Below are positions 1 to 6,345 of a stretch of DNA of 12,281 bases, in pieces. Made by a program: the position numbers and the translations under genes. The notes under the pieces were generated by a model, which ran no database searches, was not told where the DNA came from, and saw nothing but the letters and a program-made list of their open reading frames with translations. Position 1 is the stretch's first letter, and each line of letters starts with the position of its first letter. The DNA is taken from assembly GCA_029939785.1 (NCBI GenBank), contig JAOZSG010000063.1, forward strand, positions 1 to 12,281, written 5' to 3'. Source of the DNA: Fidelibacterota bacterium (lineage in GTDB: Bacteria; Fidelibacterota; UBA2242; JAFGTP01).

Positions 1-1007
1 ATTTATACACTATGCAAAATGTAAATGGAATTAAAGTAGCAATTTCCAATTATGGTGGTACAATAATTTCTGTAGAAACTCCTGATAAAGCTGGCAAATT
101 TGCTGATATCATAGTTGGTCAGAATGATTTTGATGGAATGATAAAACAAACATCATATTTTGGTCCATTGATTGGCCGCTTTGCAAATAGAATTGCAAAA
201 GGAAAATTTTCTCTTGATGGTAAAGAATATACATTGGCAATAAATAATGAACCAAACACTCTACATGGTGGATTAAAAGGTTTTGATAAAAATGTATGGG
301 ATGCAGAAATCATTAAGCGTGATAATGCTGTAGGAATCAAATTAACTTATGTTAGTCCTAATGGGGAAGAAGGTTATCCTGGAGAATTAACTACAGTTGT
401 AAATTATCTTCTGACAAATAATGATGAATTAAAAATTGAATATTCTGCAACAACAGATGCAAAAACTATTATTAATCTCACAAATCATGCATATTGGAAT
501 CTTTCTCAACCAGGAACTATTCTTGATCATGAAATGATGATAAATGCTGATCGAACAACTCCTGTTGATGAAACATTGATTCCTACTGGCGAATTGGCTG
601 AAGTAAAAGGAACAGCATTAGATTTTACTAAGGGTAAATTAATTGGTAAAGATATCAAAAATGAATGTGATCAGTTAAAATATGGAAATAATGGATATGA
701 TCATAATTGGGTTTTGAACAAAGATGAAGAAGGCAAATTGACATTGGCAATGAGTTTATATGATGCAGAATCAGGTCGTATTCTTGAAATGTACACTACT
801 GAACCCGGATTTCAATTTTACTCTGGAAATTTCCTCGATGGTACTATTGTTGACAAAAATGGATATAAATTACAAAAATATGATGCTTTAGTTATCGAAG
901 CACAGCATTTCCCAGATTCACCAAATCAACCAAATTTTCCAAATACTGTATTATTGCCAGGTGAAGAATATACACAGACAACTGTTTTAAAATTTAAAGT
1001 GAAATAA
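1..1007 (+). CDS. galM: Aldose 1-epimerase (mutarotase), 5'-truncated by window edge
   Basis: Interconverts the alpha and beta anomers of aldoses such as glucose or galactose. The reading frame is open from the window edge. The first ATG is at 12, but the codons before it read Leu-Tyr-Thr and match the strand that normally precedes the N-G-x-x-V-x-I-x-N-Y-G-G segment of GalM proteins, so Met12 is probably internal and the true start lies upstream. Counting from the ATG at 12, the visible motifs are GRFANRI (about 55-61), TLHGG with His85, NHAYWNL with the catalytic His159, GYDHNW with Asp230, and IEAQHFPD with the catalytic base Glu296. About 331 residues are present, close to the full family length of roughly 340-350. 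No signal peptide can be judged because the N-terminus is missing. The gene ends at a strong terminator and is probably transcribed separately from the hydrolase genes that follow. Family assignment is secure; the preferred sugar is unknown. Confidence 0.95.
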   Translation, partial: LYTMQNVNGIKVAISNYGGTIISVETPDKAGKFADIIVGQNDFDGMIKQTSYFGPLIGRFANRIAKGKFSLDGKEYTLAINNEPNTLHGGLKGFDKNVWDAEIIKRDNAVGIKLTYVSPNGEEGYPGELTTVVNYLLTNNDELKIEYSATTDAKTIINLTNHAYWNLSQPGTILDHEMMINADRTTPVDETLIPTGELAEVKGTALDFTKGKLIGKDIKNECDQLKYGNNGYDHNWVLNKDEEGKLTLAMSLYDAESGRILEMYTTEPGFQFYSGNFLDGTIVDKNGYKLQKYDALVIEAQHFPDSPNQPNFPNTVLLPGEEYTQTTVLKFKVK

Positions 1008-1022
1008 TTTTTCTGCTCCTAT

Positions 1023-1058
1023 AACCTCGTAGGTTTTTGAAATCTGCGAGGTTTTTTT
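1023..1058 (+). terminator. Rho-independent terminator after the epimerase gene
   Basis: The arms at 1023-1036 and 1040-1053 can form a 14-bp stem: 12 Watson-Crick pairs and two G-U wobbles. The outer seven pairs are perfect (AACCTCG with CGAGGTT). The loop is three bases, or slightly larger if the closing A-T pairs open. A run of seven T residues at 1052-1058 overlaps and follows the right arm. It starts 15 bases after the epimerase stop codon, where an intrinsic terminator is expected. Confidence 0.88.
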
Positions 1059-1130
1059 AGGAAAAATAGTTATGTAGATAGAATGATTTTGTGGCAGAAT
1101 AATAATACAAAAAATCAATAAAAAATAGAT

Positions 1131-1143
1131 GGAGAGTTAATTG
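1131..1143 (+). promoter_or_regulatory. Ribosome binding site supporting a TTG start
   Basis: GGAG at 1131-1134 lies six bases before the TTG at 1141. No ATG in this frame is placed to keep the signal peptide, so this Shine-Dalgarno site decides the start. The rest of the 1059-1140 gap after the terminator shows no convincing promoter by eye. Confidence 0.7.
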
Positions 1144-4100
1144 AACTATAGAATATTCATATCAATACTAATTATTTCAACTATCAACAACCTGTTTGCT
1201 GCTCAAAATAATTATGGTTTGGATGATATGAAAAATCTTCAGGAACTTCCATATTTAAGATCTGATTATATTCTAATGCAGGAAAGTAGTCATGATCCAA
1301 GTGGTGGAAATAAAGATTGGAATAATTTTTTATATAATATTAGTGATGAACATGTTCTTGCTGATATGCAGGGACCTGGAATCGTAAATCGCATCTGGCT
1401 AACCGGATATGAACTTCATCAAACTATTCGATTTTATTTTGATGGTGAAGAAACACCGAGTGTAGAACAATCGTTAAGTGATTTTTTTGCAGGAATAAAT
1501 GGTTCGTTTTTATCTCCTCTTATTGTAAATGATAATGTTTCCAGTGGTGGATTAATATCCTTTATGCCATTTCCTTTTCGAGAGTCATTGAGAATTACGA
1601 CTACAATTGGAAATGCTGATCCTGCATATTATTATAATGTTACCTGGCAGAAACTAAATCCTGATGTAGAGATTGAAACCTGGACAGGTTCTGAAAATAC
1701 AGAAGATGTTAGGGATATTTGGAATAATATGGGAGAAGACCCAAAACAGGTCCAAAACACAGATTCAAGTGATATTGTTGTACAAATTGCTGCTGGTGAT
1801 AGTGTAGTTTTATATGAAAATTCTGGATCTTCAACAGTTATAAATGAATTATTTTTGAAAATAAATGAATTGAAACCTCTGGAAGTTCCCAAAGAAGAAA
1901 TCGTTACTGATAATGGTAAAGCTTTTACAGGTTACAGTAGATTTTCTATGAATATAAATTCTGAAAATAAAGGTGCTGTATTGGAAAGAAGATCTGATTA
2001 TGGAGTTGGGAATCAGATTGCAAAAGTCTATGTAGATTCTGTTTTAGCAGGATATTGGTCTAATGGTGGTTCTGATATGGATAAGCGATGGCGTAATCAT
2101 AAATTTTATATTCCTGCTAACTTGGTAATGGGAAAAGATAAAATTGATCTTAAAATTGAATTTGTTCAATCCAATAATGATTGGAATGAATTTTATTACA
2201 CACTTTATGCTGTAACAGATTCAGGATTAGTTGAAACTGATAAATTGGATGTAGGAAATTCAACTGATGAATATCAGCATAAATATTCAGTTTCCGGAGA
2301 AACATGGTCTGGTGATGCTACTTATACTTATCATCAAGCAAATGTATTGACAGATAATGGTAAAGCATTTGTTGGATATAGTCAATTCACAGTGAAGATA
2401 GATAGTTTAAATGATGGTGTAAAACTTACTCGCAGATTGGATTATGGAATTTCAAATCAAAAAGCAAATATATATGTAGATGGCGACTATGTTGGGCAAT
2501 GGTTTACTGAAGGATCAGGTGGAAATGATCGTTGGTTGGACTCAAGTTTTGATATTCCTTCATCATTTACAGAAAACAAAAGTGAAATTACAGTAAAAGT
2601 ATCCTTTGTAAGTGCAGCAATTGATTGGAATGAATTCTTTTATTGGATTTATTCAAAAGTAGATGGTGATGATTTATTGAGTGATTTTATTGATGTAGGA
2701 AATAGTTTATGTGAAAGTCAACATCAATATACAATTAATCAACAGAACTGGAGTGGATTTGGAACTTTTACATATAAACTGGCTGAATCTAAATATCAAC
2801 AGTCAAATTCTGAATTACTTTCCAATATTTACTTGAAAATTAATTGGGATAATGAAGAAAAAGCTAGTGTAGAAGCACCTATAGGTATGTTCTTTTCATT
2901 GGGAACAATTGATGCATTTTCAATGAATTCATTGATGAGTGGATTTACTGCTGATACATCGTTTTATAGTTATTGGCCAATGGTCTATAAATCATCAGCA
3001 ACAATATCTTTGATTAATAAAAGTTCTGTTGATTTAAATAATGTTAATTTTTCAATCAAATCAGAAAATTTCATAGGTAATTTATCTAATGTAGGAAAAT
3101 TTAAAACTGAGTATAAAAAATATTTTCCTACAGTTCATGGAAATGAAATAAAAATTCTGGAAACTGAAGGAGCAGGAAAATTTGTAGGATTTGTATTGAA
3201 TGTAGATGCTGGTTTAAATTCCTTTTATCTTGAAGGTGATGAAAGATATTATATTGATGATGCACAAACGCCATTTCTCTATGGAACTGGTACAGAAGAT
3301 TATTTTAACGGAGCCTGGTATTTCATTAATGGTCCATTTTCTCTTCAGCAACATGGGCAGGCTGTAACATCAGGAAATAGCCGGAGTATGTATCGTCATC
3401 ATTTATCAGATCCGATCAGTTTTTTGAAGAATGGAACTTTTTATATAGAGCATGGTGCTCAAAATGATGTAGTTGAAAATTATCAGACTCTTGCTTTCTA
3501 TTATCTGAAAGAAAATCATTATGGTTCACCTGAATCTGTATTGGAAAAAAATGATGAATTAAATATTGGTGATTCAAATTCAGAATATGTGCACAAATAT
3601 GCTGTTAATCAACCAACATGGAGTGGTGATATTGCATCTTATTATGAAGGCACATTCGATAATACTGGAATAAATAGTAGTGGAAAACATCATCATTCAT
3701 ACAGTTCATTTACAATGAATATTAATTCGGATAATTATGGAGTTAGATTATTAAGAACATTTGATCACAGTTTACTCAACCAAAAAGCAACTGTTTATGT
3801 TGATGATGTTGAGGTTGGACAATGGTATAGTGCTGGCAGTAATAGTGAGAAGAAAATACGGGATGAATTTTTCCTCATTCCAGAATCTTTTACCAAAGGA
3901 AAAAGCAAAATAAATATTAATATTACAGCAGATCCACAATCTGGTGATTGGTCAGAAAACTATTATGCAACTTACTCTATCTTGGATAAACTTCATTCCG
4001 GTGAAAAAACTTCAATAGAAAAGGAAAAAGTATCAAAAGAATTTAAACTTTTTGATGCTTATCCAAATCCATTTAATCCAGCGACTAAAATTGAATATGA

Positions 4101-4302
4101 GTTGCGGAGATCAGGTTTTGTAGAATTAACTATCTTTGATGTTACTGGTAAAAAAGTAGAAACATTGGTCAATAAAAAACAATCATCAGGAAAATATTCT
4201 ATTAATTTTAATGCATCTGCATTGTCATCAGGTGTCTATTTTTACAAATTAGTAGCAAATTCAGAAATAATTGATACTAAAAAAATGATATTATTAAAAT
4301 AG
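1141..4302 (+). CDS. GH172 (DUF2961) family hydrolase with three beta-sandwich repeats and T9SS sorting tail
   Basis: Probable secreted or surface glycoside hydrolase of 1053 residues, starting at TTG. Residues 1-21 form a signal peptide (cleavage near LFA/AQ). DUF2961 begins around 25-180 (VLADMQGPGIVNRIW, then RFYFDGEETP) and resumes around 558-800. Between the halves sit two copies of a roughly 148-residue module (256-403 and 404-548), each opening with TDNGKAF and closing with an L/I-D-V-G-N-S...WSG motif. The second half carries EGDERYYIDD and GTGTEDYFNG. Glu698 and Glu719 are 21 residues apart, the same spacing as the catalytic pair I recall for the characterised Bifidobacterium GH172 enzyme (Glu270/Glu291), so they are the likely catalytic residues. 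A third module follows at about 848-947. Residues 966-1053 are a Por-type sorting domain with YPNPFNP at 974-980. Characterised GH172 members act on fructofuranosyl or D-arabinofuranosyl links; the substrate here is not known. First gene of a four-gene cluster. Confidence 0.85.
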   Translation: MNYRIFISILIISTINNLFAAQNNYGLDDMKNLQELPYLRSDYILMQESSHDPSGGNKDWNNFLYNISDEHVLADMQGPGIVNRIWLTGYELHQTIRFYFDGEETPSVEQSLSDFFAGINGSFLSPLIVNDNVSSGGLISFMPFPFRESLRITTTIGNADPAYYYNVTWQKLNPDVEIETWTGSENTEDVRDIWNNMGEDPKQVQNTDSSDIVVQIAAGDSVVLYENSGSSTVINELFLKINELKPLEVPKEEIVTDNGKAFTGYSRFSMNINSENKGAVLERRSDYGVGNQIAKVYVDSVLAGYWSNGGSDMDKRWRNHKFYIPANLVMGKDKIDLKIEFVQSNNDWNEFYYTLYAVTDSGLVETDKLDVGNSTDEYQHKYSVSGETWSGDATYTYHQANVLTDNGKAFVGYSQFTVKIDSLNDGVKLTRRLDYGISNQKANIYVDGDYVGQWFTEGSGGNDRWLDSSFDIPSSFTENKSEITVKVSFVSAAIDWNEFFYWIYSKVDGDDLLSDFIDVGNSLCESQHQYTINQQNWSGFGTFTYKLAESKYQQSNSELLSNIYLKINWDNEEKASVEAPIGMFFSLGTIDAFSMNSLMSGFTADTSFYSYWPMVYKSSATISLINKSSVDLNNVNFSIKSENFIGNLSNVGKFKTEYKKYFPTVHGNEIKILETEGAGKFVGFVLNVDAGLNSFYLEGDERYYIDDAQTPFLYGTGTEDYFNGAWYFINGPFSLQQHGQAVTSGNSRSMYRHHLSDPISFLKNGTFYIEHGAQNDVVENYQTLAFYYLKENHYGSPESVLEKNDELNIGDSNSEYVHKYAVNQPTWSGDIASYYEGTFDNTGINSSGKHHHSYSSFTMNINSDNYGVRLLRTFDHSLLNQKATVYVDDVEVGQWYSAGSNSEKKIRDEFFLIPESFTKGKSKININITADPQSGDWSENYYATYSILDKLHSGEKTSIEKEKVSKEFKLFDAYPNPFNPATKIEYELRRSGFVELTIFDVTGKKVETLVNKKQSSGKYSINFNASALSSGVYFYKLVANSEIIDTKKMILLK
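1906..2784 (+). repeat. Tandem pair of coding repeats inserted in the DUF2961 domain
   Basis: Two protein modules lie head to tail at residues 256-403 and 404-548. They align with no net gap: TDNGKAF recurs after 148 residues, and so does the WSG motif (Trp389 and Trp537). Shared positions include DYG...NQ, VYVD/IYVD, RW, IP, DWNEF and VGNS. Nucleotide identity is clearly lower than protein similarity, so the duplication is old. The pair sits between two similar strands, INELFLKI (234-241) and LSNIYLKI (560-567), which suggests insertion into a surface loop of the catalytic domain. The fold is inferred to be a beta-sandwich, possibly carbohydrate-binding. Confidence 0.75.
3553..3981 (+). repeat. 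Third, rearranged copy of the beta-sandwich module
   Basis: Residues 805-835 carry the same motif that ends the two earlier copies (D-E-L-N-I-G-D-S...HKYAV...TWSG). They are followed at about 848-947 by the module's first part: GK, YSSF, GVRLLR, LLNQKATVYVDD, GQWY, IP and GDWSENYY. The closing motif therefore comes before the body here, instead of after it as in copies 1 and 2. The 805-835 piece may belong to the C-terminal part of the GH172 fold itself. Confidence 0.6.
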
Positions 4303-4312
4303 AGGAGTTGGA

Positions 4313-5143
4313 ATGAAAAAATTATTAGTGACAATAACAATTATTTTAACATTTTTATTATTATTCATAGTAAATCTGTTTGCTGGTGAAGTTGATACTT
4401 TTATGGTGAAATCCAATTCTATGGATAAATTAATTTCTAATATTATTATCACTCCAGAAAATTACAAAATAAATAATGAGAGGTTTCCTGTTCTCTATTT
4501 ATTGCATGGTGCTGGTGGAGATTTTTCTCATTGGTATTTAAGTGTACCAGAATTAAAAGATTATGCTGATCAATATGAAATGATAATCATCTGTCCAGAT
4601 GGTGGAGTAACAAGTTGGTATTGGGATAGTCCGGTTGATAAAAAAATGATGTATGAAACTTATATTTCAAAAGAATTAATAAATTTTGTTGATGAAAATT
4701 ATAAAACATTATCTACTAAAAATAAACGAGCAATTACAGGATTAAGTATGGGCGGACATGGTGCTCTCTATCTTGCTTTTCGTCATCAGAATATTTGGGG
4801 AGCTGCCGGAAGTATGTCTGGTGGTGTTGATATTAGACCTTTTCCTAATAATTGGGACATGGCCAAACGATTGGGAACTTATGCTGAAAACAAAGATAAT
4901 TGGGAAAAACATACAGTTACAAATATGTTGCATCTATTAGATGGGAAATCCTTGGAAATTATTATTGATTGTGGAATAGATGATTTTTTTTATGGTGTAA
5001 ACCACAGGCTTCATGAAAAACTAATGGGACGAAATATTCCCCATGATTATATAGAACGACCTGGTAATCACAGTTGGGATTATTGGCGGAATTCCATTAA
5101 ATATCAAATTTTATTTTTCAATGATTTTTTTAAGAAGAAGTAG
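4313..5143 (+). CDS. Secreted CE1-like carbohydrate esterase (esterase D / PF00756 family)
   Basis: Alpha/beta-hydrolase expected to remove ester-linked acyl groups (acetyl or feruloyl type) from a polysaccharide outside the cytoplasm. It has 276 residues. Residues 1-24 are a signal peptide with a long Ile/Leu/Phe core, cleaved near LFA/GE. The oxyanion-hole strand is VLYLLHGAGGD (60-70). The nucleophile is Ser145 in GLSMGGHG. The acid is probably Asp223 or Asp224 in DCGIDD, and the catalytic base is His253 in GNHSW. All three triad positions are present in the usual order. AGGAG at 4303-4307 precedes the ATG by five bases, and the gene starts 10 bases after the GH172 stop, so the two are probably cotranscribed. 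It has no sorting tail and no lipobox, so periplasmic residence is more likely than surface attachment. The acyl group and glycan are unknown; S-formylglutathione hydrolase is unlikely because of the signal peptide. Confidence 0.9.
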   Translation: MKKLLVTITIILTFLLLFIVNLFAGEVDTFMVKSNSMDKLISNIIITPENYKINNERFPVLYLLHGAGGDFSHWYLSVPELKDYADQYEMIIICPDGGVTSWYWDSPVDKKMMYETYISKELINFVDENYKTLSTKNKRAITGLSMGGHGALYLAFRHQNIWGAAGSMSGGVDIRPFPNNWDMAKRLGTYAENKDNWEKHTVTNMLHLLDGKSLEIIIDCGIDDFFYGVNHRLHEKLMGRNIPHDYIERPGNHSWDYWRNSIKYQILFFNDFFKKK

Positions 5144-5158
5144 TAAAAAGGAGTAAGA

Positions 5159-6307
5159 ATGAAAAATATAAAGATGACTAACTTTTTTAGATTATTTGTT
5201 ATCGTTTTTACAATGTTATCATTTAGTTTTGCAAAAAATATTGAACATTTAAAAATTTCACCTAAAGTATGGAGTGTTTCTAAAGCAAAGCAATGGGAGA
5301 AAAAACAAAAATGGATTGTTGGTGCAAATTTTTCACCAAGCAATGCTTCGAATCAGTTGGATATGTGGCAAGCAGAAACATGGTCTCCGGAATTAATAGA
5401 TAAAGAATTAGGATATGCTGAAAAATTAGGAATGAATTCTATCCGAGTTTATTTACATTATTTTCCATTTCGTGATGATGCAGATGGGTTTTTGAAAAGG
5501 ATTGATAATTTTTTAAATATTGCAGATAAGCATGATATAAAAACAATTTTTATCTTTTTTGATGATGTTTGGAATCCAAATCCTGTAGCAGGTAAACAAC
5601 CGGAACCTAAAAAACATGTTCATAATTCTGGATGGGTACAATCTCCAGGACGAGAAATTTTATGGGATTATAAAAGACATATTGAAACTAAAGAATATGT
5701 TCAAGATATTTTGAGAAAATTTAAAGATGATGAAAGAATTTTATTTTGGGATTTATATAATGAACCGCAGAATACAAATGGAAGTTCATATCGTGATTTT
5801 GATAAAGAACCTTATTCACTGAAATTGTTAGAAGAAGTATTTGAATGGGCGAGAGAAGTATCTCCGAGTCAACCAATTTCAAGTGGATTATGGATTGGAG
5901 ATTGGACAGACTTTAGTAAACTCAGCGTTTTCAATAAATTCATGCTTGAAAATTCAGATATAATTACATTTCATAATTATAATAATCTTGCTTCATTTAA
6001 AAATGCTGCAGAACCATTATTAGAAATGGGCAGACCAATAATATGCACAGAATATTTTTGCAGAAAAAATAATAGTTCATTGGAAGAAATATTACCATAT
6101 ATGGCAGAAAAAAATATTGGTGGTATAAACTGGGGATTAGTAGCAGGACGAACACAAACAAATTATCCATGGGATTCCTGGAGTAAAACTTATACAGCAG
6201 AACCAAAACTTTGGTTTCACGACCTTTTATATAAGGATGGGACTCCATATAGAAAAAATGAAACTGATTTGATGAAAAAACTTACTTCGTCAATTAATAA
6301 CAAATAA
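5159..6307 (+). CDS. Exported clan GH-A glycoside hydrolase (GH5/cellulase-like)
   Basis: TIM-barrel retaining glycoside hydrolase of 382 residues, exported by a signal peptide (1-25, cleavage near SFA/KN). The N-terminal part (about 36-70, WSVSKAKQW, then IVGANFSPSNASNQLDMWQAE) matches proteins in polysaccharide loci often annotated '1,4-beta-xylanase', a label with little experimental backing. Clan GH-A signs are IRVYLH at the end of an early barrel strand (95-100), the acid/base Glu202 in WDLYNEPQN, and the nucleophile Glu298 in IICTEYFCR. The barrel closes with GGINWGLVAGRTQT (about 321-334), the usual Trp-containing strand 8. No accessory module is attached. AAGGAG at 5148-5153 lies five bases before the ATG, and only 15 bases separate it from the esterase gene. 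A hydrolytic role on the same glycan as its neighbours is inferred; linkage specificity cannot be read. Confidence 0.85.
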   Translation: MKNIKMTNFFRLFVIVFTMLSFSFAKNIEHLKISPKVWSVSKAKQWEKKQKWIVGANFSPSNASNQLDMWQAETWSPELIDKELGYAEKLGMNSIRVYLHYFPFRDDADGFLKRIDNFLNIADKHDIKTIFIFFDDVWNPNPVAGKQPEPKKHVHNSGWVQSPGREILWDYKRHIETKEYVQDILRKFKDDERILFWDLYNEPQNTNGSSYRDFDKEPYSLKLLEEVFEWAREVSPSQPISSGLWIGDWTDFSKLSVFNKFMLENSDIITFHNYNNLASFKNAAEPLLEMGRPIICTEYFCRKNNSSLEEILPYMAEKNIGGINWGLVAGRTQTNYPWDSWSKTYTAEPKLWFHDLLYKDGTPYRKNETDLMKKLTSSINNK

Positions 6308-6345
6308 AAAGATAAGTTTGTAAAAAACAAAATCAAGGAGCACAG

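Noticed and set aside
1081..1110. Possible promoter before the GH172 gene (TGATTTTG at 1084-1091, TAATAC at 1103-1108)
   Set aside because: The first matches the Bacteroidota -7 pattern with one mismatch but has no -33 TTTG at the right distance. The second has no correctly spaced -35 box. In such AT-rich sequence, chance matches are common.
1906..2784. CRISPR-like or recent duplication reading of the repeats in the GH172 gene
   Set aside because: The repeats are visible at the protein level but are diverged in DNA and continuous with the reading frame, so they are old duplicated domains.
4758..4940. 60-codon plus-strand frame inside the esterase gene
   Set aside because: It overlaps the Ser145 nucleophile region of a well-supported esterase in another frame and has no ribosome binding site or recognisable domain.
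6308..6345. Small inverted repeat (TTTGT and ACAAA) between the GH-A and GH2 genes
   Set aside because: The stem is five mostly A-T pairs without a T-run after it, too weak for a terminator.
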